Made by a program: the position numbers and the translations under genes
The notes under the pieces: model-generated
Databases searched by the model: none
Told to the model about the DNA's origin: nothing
What the model saw: only the letters and a program-made list of their open reading frames with translations
Assembly (NCBI RefSeq): GCF_002931055.1
Contig: NZ_PSXX01000001.1
Span: 310,001 to 374,000, forward strand
Reading direction: 5' to 3'
Length of the DNA: 64,000 nucleotides
DNA from: Pseudoclavibacter sp. AY1H1
GTDB taxonomy: Bacteria; Actinomycetota; Actinomycetes; Actinomycetales; Microbacteriaceae
Shown here: one piece after another, positions 46,196-52,670 of the stretch
Layout of the letters: each line of letters starts with the position of its first letter
How positions within the stretch are numbered: position 1 is the stretch's first letter

Positions 46196-46463
46196 GCGTC
46201 TCACCGTCCTGTACGAGGGTCCGGCGCTGGCTCAGCTCAAGAGGGCAGCTCTCCGTGACGGTGTGCCCGTCGAGGGGTTCGTGCACGGGGCGTTGAAGTC
46301 AGCGGTGCAGGGCAAGCCTCGTCCCGAAGTAGTCGTGATCTCGACGCAGCAGAGCAACGACATCGTCCGTCTCATCCGAGCGAACTTCGACAACACCACG
46401 ATCGCTGACTGGGTGCACGTAGACGTGTCCACCGTCGAGGCGATCCGAAAGGAGCTCAGCTGA
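46161..46463 (+). CDS. Hypothetical phage protein, 100 aa
   Basis: Two helical halves. The C-terminal one reads [20 protein letters not shown] followed by [13 protein letters not shown], resembling an HTH that reads out a target codon-like repeat. It overlaps the previous gene by 35 bases and ends TGATG into ssb. GGGGAA precedes the ATG. Confidence 0.65.
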   Translation: MTGMAPISAPSERLTVLYEGPALAQLKRAALRDGVPVEGFVHGALKSAVQGKPRPEVVVISTQQSNDIVRLIRANFDNTTIADWVHVDVSTVEAIRKELS

Positions 46464-46975
46464 TGGCTGGGGACACGATCATCACTGTCGTCGGGAATCT
46501 GACCGCCGACCCGGAGCTGCGCTACACGCAGAACGGCTTGGCGGTGGCGAACTTCACTGTCGCGTCGACGCCTCGCGTGTTCGACCGCCAGGCGAACGAG
46601 TGGAAGGACGGCGAGCCGCTGTTCATCCGGTGCTCGGTGTGGAGGGAGTTCGCGGAGCACGTCGCTTCGTCGCTCGTGAAGGGCTCTCGGGTCATCGTGC
46701 AGGGCCGCCTGAAGATGCGCCGCTACGAGACCGAGCAGGGCGAGAAGCGCACGTCGACGGAGCTTGAGGTCGAGGAGATCGGCCCATCGCTTCGGTACGC
46801 CACGGCGCAGCTCACGAGGACGAGCGGTCAGGGCAAGGGGCAGACCTCGGGCACGACGTCGAGAGGGCAGGGCGAGCAGCAGCGGGGCTGGTATCAGCCG
46901 GACCAGCAGCCGTCGGCCGGACCAGCGCAGTCCGAGCAACCCACGTTCAACGACTTCGACGAGCCCCCGTTCTGA
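46463..46975 (+). CDS. ssb: Single-stranded DNA-binding protein
   Basis: 170 residues with the SSB OB-fold: [32 protein letters not shown] and [18 protein letters not shown] Gly/Gln/Ser-rich linker leads to the acidic tip DFDEPPF, the docking peptide for partner proteins. This is a phage copy for replication or recombination, separate from a host ssb. Confidence 0.93.
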   Translation: MAGDTIITVVGNLTADPELRYTQNGLAVANFTVASTPRVFDRQANEWKDGEPLFIRCSVWREFAEHVASSLVKGSRVIVQGRLKMRRYETEQGEKRTSTELEVEEIGPSLRYATAQLTRTSGQGKGQTSGTTSRGQGEQQRGWYQPDQQPSAGPAQSEQPTFNDFDEPPF

Positions 46976-47190
46976 TGGGTACTCCGACGTGGGCGCCGGA
47001 ACCGCAGGCGCGCGAAACGAAGCGGGGCGCGTGTGGTCGCCGCTGCTGCTGGCGAGGCCCGCACGGCTCGTGTCAGCCCATCGACCCGGCCACGTGCCGA
47101 TGCCATGCGGCACCGCCGGAACCGACCGCGAGAGAGAAGCTGTCCGCCCTCATGGCGGAGGCAAAGCAACTACAGGAGCAAACAGCATGA
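46975..47190 (+). CDS. Small cysteine-rich protein, 71 aa
   Basis: Contains CGRRCCW, SCQP and CRCH, arranged as a possible compact zinc or disulfide fold. The C-terminal helix is EKLSALMAEAKQLQEQ. It starts on the ssb stop (TGATG) and overlaps the MazG-like gene by ATGA. No family recognised. Confidence 0.55.
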   Translation: MGTPTWAPEPQARETKRGACGRRCCWRGPHGSCQPIDPATCRCHAAPPEPTAREKLSALMAEAKQLQEQTA

Positions 47191-47600
47191 ACACGATTTC
47201 AGAACTTCAGGTCCGCATCGGCGAAGTCAACATCGCGAACGGGTGGCGGGAGCGCGTAGAGACGTTCCCGACGAGTCAGGCCCGCGCGCATGCGCAGATC
47301 ACGCGGCTCGCGCTCATCACTACGGAGGTGTCGGAAGCAATCGAGGAGATCCGCGTCGGTCGCCGCCCGGACGAGACGCACTACTCGCACTCCAAGGACT
47401 CGGCCTACAACGAGCACGAGCGCTACAACCGTGACGGTTCGTCGCGGAAGCCGGAGGGGGTGCCGAGCGAGCTGGCTGACGTGGTCATTCGCGCACTCGA
47501 TGCAGCAGACGCCTGGGGGATCGACCTCGAGGCGATGATCGCGGAGAAGCTCGAGTACAACGCTCAGCGCGGATTCCGCCACGGAGGGAAGACAGCATGA
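47187..47600 (+). CDS. MazG-like nucleotide pyrophosphohydrolase
   Basis: 137 residues in the MazG/dUTPase all-alpha fold. The metal-binding helices are visible: LALITTEVSEAIEEIR (ExxxE pair) and ELADVVIRALDAADAWG (ExxD). Phage versions hydrolyse (d)NTPs or alarmones. The middle loop KDSAYNEHERYNRDG is unusually long. Confidence 0.8.
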   Translation: MNTISELQVRIGEVNIANGWRERVETFPTSQARAHAQITRLALITTEVSEAIEEIRVGRRPDETHYSHSKDSAYNEHERYNRDGSSRKPEGVPSELADVVIRALDAADAWGIDLEAMIAEKLEYNAQRGFRHGGKTA

Positions 47601-47893
47601 GCGAGTCGGTGCGGGCCACGGTGTACCTGCAGCTTGAGGCTGAGCTCCACCACTACTCGCCGAGGGTGCCGGAGGTTCAGTCGGACATCGTGGGCGCCAA
47701 GGTCGTGAACTCGACGCAGAGGCGCTCAGCGAAGCCGAAGTCGGGGACGGTCGAGGTGAAGATCCAGGTCGAGATCCCCAAGGCGGCGTTCCTGGCTCTG
47801 CGACCGGAGGCGATCGTCGTGATCCCGGACGGCATGACACTGGCCCACCCGATCGAGGTCGAGGCCATCGACCCGAACGAGGAGGAGTCGTGA
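47597..47893 (+). CDS. Hypothetical phage protein, 98 aa
   Basis: Beta-rich: VRATVYLQLEAELHHY and GTVEVKIQVEIPKAAFLAL, then an acidic tail DPNEEES. ATGA start overlap, GTGA end overlap. Function unknown. Confidence 0.65.
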   Translation: MSESVRATVYLQLEAELHHYSPRVPEVQSDIVGAKVVNSTQRRSAKPKSGTVEVKIQVEIPKAAFLALRPEAIVVIPDGMTLAHPIEVEAIDPNEEES

Positions 47894-48270
47894 GCCGCGG
47901 GCAGCTGGCGCGGACGCCGGAGAACTTCCCGCTCATGAACGATCGGGCGGGCCGCCGCCGCAAGCGCCGGGCGTGGCAGCTCCTCGCTCGCGAGGGCAAC
48001 GGAGATCCGCTCGTCGGGTTCTGCACGCTCCTCGAGCAGCTCGTCGACACGGCGTTCGCCGTCTTCGAGAACTTCGTCGAGGTCATCGCCGGAGCCTTCA
48101 CGTCCAAGAAGCGCGACGACTACGCGCTCGTTCCCGCCTCGCACGCACCGATGGCAGCCCCACCGATGCCGTTGCGGAACGACGCCCTGTGGAACACCTG
48201 CCCGCACGGGTACATCGCCGAGGCATGCACGGGTCCAGATGACGCACACGAAGGAGACGCCGATGACTGA
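47890..48270 (+). CDS. Hypothetical phage protein, 126 aa
   Basis: GTG start overlapping the previous stop. A basic segment (RAGRRRKRRAWQLLARE) precedes a hydrophobic helix (LEQLVDTAFAVFENFVEVIAGAF). The C-terminal part reads LWNTCPHGYIAEAC, a possible metal site. Function unknown. Confidence 0.62.
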   Translation: MSRGQLARTPENFPLMNDRAGRRRKRRAWQLLAREGNGDPLVGFCTLLEQLVDTAFAVFENFVEVIAGAFTSKKRDDYALVPASHAPMAAPPMPLRNDALWNTCPHGYIAEACTGPDDAHEGDADD

Positions 48271-48544
48271 ATGCCAGCACTGCGGGCGCTTGCTCGGTCA
48301 CGCGCAGACCTGCCCTGTGAGCGTCGCCAAGCTCGAGGAGGCCGCCAACGTCGCGGGTCTGAAAACGGTCCTCGAGACACGGACCGCGATAGCGGTCGAG
48401 GCGGCCATGCAGCAACAGGAGTGGCTCATCGGGCAACGCCGAGCGCTCATCGCCGCCGGATGGTCCGAGCAGGGCGCCGAGACCGCCATCCTCCTCACCA
48501 TCCAGAACTCCGCCAACCAGAGAGGCGCTCACCATGCCAGTTGA
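48263..48544 (+). CDS. Small zinc-finger-like protein, 93 aa
   Basis: Starts MTECQHCGRLLGHAQTCPVS, a C-x2-C...C site, followed by helices (RRALIAAGWSEQGAETAILL). The ATG at 48263 is set by AAGGAG six bases upstream. Unknown function. Confidence 0.65.
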   Translation: MTECQHCGRLLGHAQTCPVSVAKLEEAANVAGLKTVLETRTAIAVEAAMQQQEWLIGQRRALIAAGWSEQGAETAILLTIQNSANQRGAHHAS

Positions 48545-48755
48545 CAACATGCCGCACATCACGGCGGAGTCCGCGGATCGGACGCTGACGCTCGGGGAGC
48601 TGCGCGAGCTCGTCGAGGCGGCGGCCCTGTATCCACCGTCGACCATCGTTCGGGGTCAGATGATCCCGTTCTTCCTCCCGGATCTCGGGAACACGAAGGG
48701 TGGGCGGATCATGAAGCTCGCTCTCGACAAGCCAGAGGAGGCCCGTCGTGGCTAG
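48534..48755 (+). CDS. Hypothetical phage protein, 73 aa
   Basis: Contains TLGELRELVEAAALYPPSTI and ends in EEARRG. The last eight bases form a GTGGCTAG junction with the next GTG start. Unknown function. Confidence 0.6.
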   Translation: MPVDNMPHITAESADRTLTLGELRELVEAAALYPPSTIVRGQMIPFFLPDLGNTKGGRIMKLALDKPEEARRG

Positions 48756-48858
48756 GTGCGAGCAGGAGATGTGCCCGTTCTGGGCTGGCGATGGTGGGTG
48801 CCCGTGCGCGGTGCTCGACATCGGGGAAAACGATCGAGAGGAGGCCCGTCGTGGCTGA
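48748..48858 (+). CDS. Tiny cysteine-rich protein, 36 aa
   Basis: Reads from GTG as ARCEQEMCPFWAGDGGCPCA, then ends NDREEARRG. The four cysteines are spaced like a small metal-binding knuckle. It is preceded by AGAGGAGG and ends in a GTGGCTGA junction. The same RBS-to-start block recurs 103 bases downstream, as if duplicated. Confidence 0.5.
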   Translation: MARCEQEMCPFWAGDGGCPCAVLDIGENDREEARRG

Positions 48859-49585
48859 GCAGGAGTACACGCCGACCGAGGCGGAGGGTGAGCGCATCGA
48901 GGAGGCAGCTTCAAGGCTCCGCCACTATGGCTACGGTCACCTCGCGGAGGCCGTAGAGCGTTTGGCCGAGGTCAGGGCCAACGAGCGCGCGAAGCGACCC
49001 GACCGGGAGCAGGTAGCGCGGACGCTGTTCCTCGTGGACAACCCGGATTGCCCGCCTGACCGCATCCACGAGAGCACGCTCTGGGCGACGCTGCGGGATG
49101 ACTACCTGAGCTCTGCCGACGCCGTGCTCGCTCTCGAACCCGAGGCCCGCGAGGAGCCGGGGACGGCTGCGGTGCGTGCTCTGCATCATCGCACTGAGGT
49201 CGAGGTCGTGGAATCGGATTGCATGCAGGACGCGTGCGATCACTCGGAGGGGTGCCCGACGTCTCTGCAGGCGGTGTGCGCGCATTGCTTCTCGCCGGGT
49301 GGGGATGACCGGCACGACGACTACAGGGTGGTTCGTGAGTGGCATGAGTGGCCGTGCTGGACGATCAAGGCGCTCGGCGGCGACTCAACTCCCGAGGCCC
49401 GCGAGGTCACCGACGCGGAGGTCGAGGCGGCGGCACGCGTGATGTTTGACGGCGACCTCGAACCTGGGGGCACCGCCGAGTACACGTGGGCCGAGATGGT
49501 CGTCGAAGACAAGAGCCGAGCCGACATCTGGCGCGCGGATGCTCGCGCCGCTCTCGAAGCCGCTCGGGGGGTGTCCCGTGGCTGA
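48851..49585 (+). CDS. Multi-module phage protein with Cys/His cluster
   Basis: 244 residues. A helical N-terminal module (AASRLRHYGYGHLAEAVERL) leads to VARTLFLVDNPDC ... YLSSADAVLALEP. A metal-like cluster (CMQDACDHSEGC, VCAHCF) follows, and the C-terminal module is VEAAARVMFDGDLEPGG ... ADARAALEAA. The two VAR/VEAAAR modules look related to each other. Similar proteins occur in actinophages but have no known role. Confidence 0.62.
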   Translation: MAEQEYTPTEAEGERIEEAASRLRHYGYGHLAEAVERLAEVRANERAKRPDREQVARTLFLVDNPDCPPDRIHESTLWATLRDDYLSSADAVLALEPEAREEPGTAAVRALHHRTEVEVVESDCMQDACDHSEGCPTSLQAVCAHCFSPGGDDRHDDYRVVREWHEWPCWTIKALGGDSTPEAREVTDAEVEAAARVMFDGDLEPGGTAEYTWAEMVVEDKSRADIWRADARAALEAARGVSRG

Positions 49586-49802
49586 GGGTATGGAGCCGGA
49601 GGTGCTGACGCTTCCGACTTCGGTGTCGGCGTGCGTGCTCATTCGCATCGGTGACAACGGGTTCGAGGCGACGTATCTCGAGGCCCAGTCTCGGGTGCCG
49701 ATGCCGAGATCAGACGCGGCCAGGCTGCTACTGGATCTGGCTATGGACCTCGCAGAGCAAGCGAGGCAGCAGGGTGACGATGAGGGAGTATCTGGTGGCT
49801 GA
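49578..49802 (+). CDS. Hypothetical phage protein, 74 aa
   Basis: Beta-hairpin-like ACVLIRIGDNGFEATYLEAQ followed by a helix (DAARLLLDLAMDLAEQARQQ). It starts and ends in GTGGCTGA junctions. Unknown function. Confidence 0.6.
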   Translation: MAEGMEPEVLTLPTSVSACVLIRIGDNGFEATYLEAQSRVPMPRSDAARLLLDLAMDLAEQARQQGDDEGVSGG

Positions 49803-50631
49803 AGTCGAAGTAGGCGGGGCGTTCGGTGCTCCGGAGCGTGTCGATCTGGCGCCGGTGCGCCACGCCCTGTCGCAGGCCCCTGACCTCCTGCAGCACCTCG
49901 CGCATCTCGTCATCAAGGGTCGCTTCGAGGATGGTCAGCCGGTGGCTCGTGACGTGCAGTCGACACCTGGCCGTATCGCTCCGATGGATCAGATCGATGC
50001 GACGTTCGCGTGGCTGTGGGTGCTGGCCGAGAAGTGGCAGCGCCCGGGGTTGGTGTCGGTGGAGCACATGGTGCGTCGTGCTGACTCGGGGAAGGTGCTG
50101 GGGCCTCGGGGGGTGAAGGGAACCCCGGACGGCGGCGACGTGCTGCTCGTATGGGCGAAGACGCTGGTGCATCGCATCGAGGCTCAGTGGGGAGTGCTCG
50201 AGATCGGCATGGGCGACCCGAAGGTCTGGGGCCAGTACGAGGCTCGGGAGTTCGTGGAGTCCGCTGACGCGAACCTGCTGCGGCCGTTGGCGATGTGGCC
50301 CCTTGACGAGCGCGCCCCGGTGCCGGCGAAGCCGAGGGAGTGCCCGACGTGCGGGGAGCGTGACGTGTGGGCGGATCTCGACTTGGTCACTGCTCTGTGC
50401 AAGTCGTGCCGGAAGACGGTGGTCGTGGAGCGGTGGGTGTCGGTCAAGGACGCCGCGCGCATCCTCGACGTCGCCGAGCGGACGATCCGGGACTGGCTGG
50501 CCGAGGGGCTCGCGTCGAAGCCGCTCGGCAGGGGGAGGGCTGTGGAACTCGGCTCGGCTCGAGAGGTCCGAGACATGCGGGCGGCGCGCTCGATTCTCAA
50601 TCTGTCACCGGAACGAAAGCAGGTCGTCTGA
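49795..50631 (+). CDS. Phage DNA-binding protein: zinc ribbon plus HTH
   Basis: 278 residues. An N-terminal helical domain (about 1-170) precedes a zinc-ribbon (CPTCGERD ... CKSCRKT, about 183-210) and a Merlike HTH (VKDAARILDVAERTIRDWLA, near 220). It is the last substantial early gene and may regulate the switch to late expression; that is an inference from position. It ends TGATG into a small ORF. Confidence 0.7.
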   Translation: MAEVEVGGAFGAPERVDLAPVRHALSQAPDLLQHLAHLVIKGRFEDGQPVARDVQSTPGRIAPMDQIDATFAWLWVLAEKWQRPGLVSVEHMVRRADSGKVLGPRGVKGTPDGGDVLLVWAKTLVHRIEAQWGVLEIGMGDPKVWGQYEAREFVESADANLLRPLAMWPLDERAPVPAKPRECPTCGERDVWADLDLVTALCKSCRKTVVVERWVSVKDAARILDVAERTIRDWLAEGLASKPLGRGRAVELGSAREVRDMRAARSILNLSPERKQVV

Positions 50632-50795
50632 TGGGATTGTTCATCCGGAAGCTGGCGGCCGCCATCGTGCGCGAGCAGGAGGAGCGCGACCTCGCTGCCT
50701 ATTACACCTGCGGACACGGGGTGAACACTCTCTATCGGGAATGCTCCCAGTGCGGGGACTTGCCGCACATGGAGTTTCGCGAGACGGCATCTTGA
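50631..50795 (+). CDS. Small zinc-binding-like protein, 54 aa
   Basis: Begins MGLFIRKLAAAIVREQEERD and ends with CGHG ... CSQCGDL, a plausible C/H zinc site. It is coupled by TGATG. It is the last gene before the early-operon terminator. Confidence 0.6.
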   Translation: MGLFIRKLAAAIVREQEERDLAAYYTCGHGVNTLYRECSQCGDLPHMEFRETAS

Positions 50796-50885
50796 AGCAA
50801 ACCGGCGCGAGAGAAGATGCTCGATCCGCCGCGTCTTCGGTATAGGATGCACCTGTGCGATTCGTGACTGAAGAGTCACGATGTT

Positions 50886-50925
50886 GAAGCCCCGGACCTG
50901 AACACAGGCCCGGGGCTTCTTGCTT
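50886..50925 (+). terminator. Early-operon terminator
   Basis: GAAGCCCCGG (50886-50895) and CCGGGGCTTC (50910-50919) with an inner CCTG-AACA-CAGG hairpin, followed by TTGCTTT. It stands immediately upstream of the phage tRNA. Confidence 0.82.
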
Positions 50926-50997
50926 TCCCTGCTGGTGTAATCGGCAGCACGGCGCGCTCTGGCCGCGTCGATCCAGGTTCGAGTCCTGGGCGGGGAT
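50926..50997 (+). tRNA. Prophage tRNA-Gln (CTG)
   Basis: A full cloverleaf: acceptor TCCCTGC/GCGGGGA (one T-G pair), D-arm GTGT/GCAC, anticodon stem GCGCG/CGCGT with CTG at 50959-50961 in CTCTGGC, and T-arm CCAGG/CCTGG around TTCGAGT. CCA is not encoded in full. It lies inside the prophage between the early and late genes, so it is phage-borne. Confidence 0.88.
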
Positions 50998-51025
50998 CAA
51001 TGCGGAGCCTGGCTCGAGACGCCGG

Positions 51026-51250
51026 GTGAGGTGCACTCTCCGCAGAAGACCTCAGGTCGACCGAGCAGTCGAGGTAAGCGGCAAGGCCACCCACCTGAGG
51101 CAACACTTCCAACACGTGCAGCCTCAGCTATGGGGTGTGCATCCGGTCACGCGCCCCGGGCACGAGAAGAGCGCGACTACTTCCCTACGGTGGGCGGTGT
51201 GCGGCATGGATGAAGACGACAACGAGTGCGTCATCCTCGGCAACGACTGA
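51026..51250 (+). CDS. Weak ORF, 74 aa, between tRNA and HNH gene
   Basis: The C-terminus (RWAVCGMDEDDNECVILGND) looks protein-like but the N-terminus is His/Arg-rich and odd. No clear RBS. The stretch 50998-51262 otherwise holds only an imperfect hairpin near 51100-51130 (CTGAGG/CCTCAG). Possibly not coding. Confidence 0.3.
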   Translation: MRCTLRRRPQVDRAVEVSGKATHLRQHFQHVQPQLWGVHPVTRPGHEKSATTSLRWAVCGMDEDDNECVILGND

Positions 51251-51262
51251 GCGAGGTGTGCT

Positions 51263-51565
51263 GTGCGCGTTCAGACAAGAGCGTTCAACGAGCTCAGGGC
51301 TGAGTTCCGTGCGCAGTGCGCCGAGGAGGACGCCGCGTGCTGGCTGTGCGGCCAGCGCAACATCGACTACCCAGCACCGTTCGATGACTACTCGAACGAC
51401 GACCGCTTCCAGCTGGACCACTACTGGCCGGTGTCCACGCACCCCGAGCTGCAGGCAGACCCGGCGAACTTCCGCGCGAGCCACGCCGGGTGCAACCGTG
51501 AGCGCGGCAACAAGCCACCCCGCCCGGGGTTGGGCATCCCCTCCCAGGTATGGGTTCGGGTGTAG
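51263..51565 (+). CDS. HNH endonuclease, packaging-associated
   Basis: 100 residues: CWLCGQRNIDY, then FQLDHYWPVSTHPEL (the His-containing strand), and NFRASHAGCNRERGN. This position, just upstream of the terminase genes, is where HK97-type phages carry the HNH protein that assists terminase at the cos site. GTG start. Confidence 0.82.
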   Translation: MRVQTRAFNELRAEFRAQCAEEDAACWLCGQRNIDYPAPFDDYSNDDRFQLDHYWPVSTHPELQADPANFRASHAGCNRERGNKPPRPGLGIPSQVWVRV

Positions 51566-51592
51566 GACCACTACCCGAGGAGCACACCCCCT

Positions 51593-51829
51593 ATGGCACG
51601 TATCCAGGTACTCGAGCTACCCACCCTCGTCGAGGGGGACCGGGTCACCACCCCCTTCGTGTTGGTCATCGACCAGGCCGAGCCGCAGACCGCAACGAGA
51701 CAGAGCATCCTCGGCCCAGTGTCGGTGTCGCAGGCAGTCGTCACCGACGACTTCGAGCGTGCGGCCAAGGCGGCGGGGGCAACAGCGGTCATCGTCAGCA
51801 CGCAGACCCTCGACGTGGTGCAGCCGTGA
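51593..51829 (+). CDS. Hypothetical phage protein, 78 aa
   Basis: Beta-rich (PFVLVIDQAEPQTATRQSIL and ATAVIVSTQTLDVVQP). It overlaps the next GTG by four bases. No family recognised; often such genes precede terminase in actinophages. Confidence 0.62.
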   Translation: MARIQVLELPTLVEGDRVTTPFVLVIDQAEPQTATRQSILGPVSVSQAVVTDDFERAAKAAGATAVIVSTQTLDVVQP

Positions 51830-52179
51830 ACAGGTTCGCAGCGCTCGGCCTCGCAGTCGAAGCCGCGTCGGGCAAGAGCATCATCGTCATCACTCGCACG
51901 CTGAGACAGAACGCCGACGTTCTCGACCAGCTTGTCGCTGTGCCCGACGCCAGTCACTGCATCGCGAAGACGCGAAGAGCGAACGGCGAGCAGAGCGTCG
52001 ACTACCTGAGTGGTGGCACGGTACGCATACGGTCACACGGTCAAGGCACTCGCGGCATGAGCGCAGACATCATCTTCCTCGACGACGGAGTCGACCAGTT
52101 GGTGAGCGTCCCGCACGGGTGGGCATGCCTGAACGCCTCACTGGCCGCGTCACCGCACGCCGAGCTCGTCCGCACCTGA
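51826..52179 (+). CDS. Mini terminase-like ATPase-core protein
   Basis: 117 residues that look like only the nucleotide-binding half of a terminase large subunit: a degenerate Walker A (VEAASGKSIIVIT), a strand SGGTVRIRSHGQGTRGMSA and a Walker B-like DIIFLDDG. The real large subunit at 52645 has the equivalent series (VARQNGKT, AAAQARGKPAARVIMDE). It may help packaging or be a relic. No C-terminal nuclease part is present. Confidence 0.55.
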   Translation: MNRFAALGLAVEAASGKSIIVITRTLRQNADVLDQLVAVPDASHCIAKTRRANGEQSVDYLSGGTVRIRSHGQGTRGMSADIIFLDDGVDQLVSVPHGWACLNASLAASPHAELVRT

Positions 52180-52253
52180 ACCCACGGGGTAGGGGCGGTC
52201 AAGTTTCTGGGGAACCCGGAGGACGGCAGACTCATGCCGGTGTCGCTTCCTCT

Positions 52254-52311
52254 CCCTCCTGACCTTTCAGGGGGGTCGCGCGCGTTAAAAGGATGCGATT
52301 CTCTCCGCATC
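52254..52311. other. Tandem hairpins upstream of terminase (possible cos/pac region)
   Basis: CCCTCCTGA (52254-52262) pairs with TCAGGGGGG (52267-52275) around CCTT. A second hairpin, GATGCG/CGCATC, covers 52292-52311. Both lie in the 182-base non-coding gap before the terminase small subunit. Packaging site or leader structure; the sequence cannot tell. Confidence 0.35.
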
Positions 52312-52361
52312 GCTCGGCAACGGTGTCGTTCTTGTCGGATCTCTTCGAGGGTGTGGTGATC

Positions 52362-52670
52362 GTGGCGGAGTTCGAGAAGAAGTCAGCGGTCGACGCGCTC
52401 AAGGAGTCGATCGCCGTCGCGACGCACCTGAAGCCTGAGCATCACGCGGCCATCGAGGCGGCCCGGGCGCTGGCGAGGCGCGTGGATGACCTGGACGCGA
52501 ACGACTGGATCGTCGGCGGGAAGCTCGACAACGTGAGCATGCCGACGTACCTGCGGAGCCTGCAACTCCTCGGCCTGATGCCGAGCACGCCGGCCGCTGG
52601 GGCGAAGGGGAAGCCGCGCAATGACCTCGAGGAGTGGAAGCAGCGTGCACGTTCAGGTGGGGCGGACTGA
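52362..52670 (+). CDS. Terminase small subunit
   Basis: About 102 residues from GTG 52362 (start uncertain; GTGs at 52353 and 52356 are alternatives). Helical core AVDALKESIAVATHLKPEHHAAIEAARALA and a C-terminal segment VSMPTYLRSLQLLGLMPSTP. This pattern and the position before the large subunit fit the DNA-recognition subunit of packaging motors. The reported motif is split here: residues 8-27 and 28-37 approximately. Confidence 0.72.
   Translation: MAEFEKKSAVDALKESIAVATHLKPEHHAAIEAARALARRVDDLDANDWIVGGKLDNVSMPTYLRSLQLLGLMPSTPAAGAKGKPRNDLEEWKQRARSGGAD

Noticed and set aside
48735-48856. A CRISPR-like or transposon repeat
   Set aside because: Only two copies of a short block that is explained as RBS plus start/stop junctions of neighbouring small genes.
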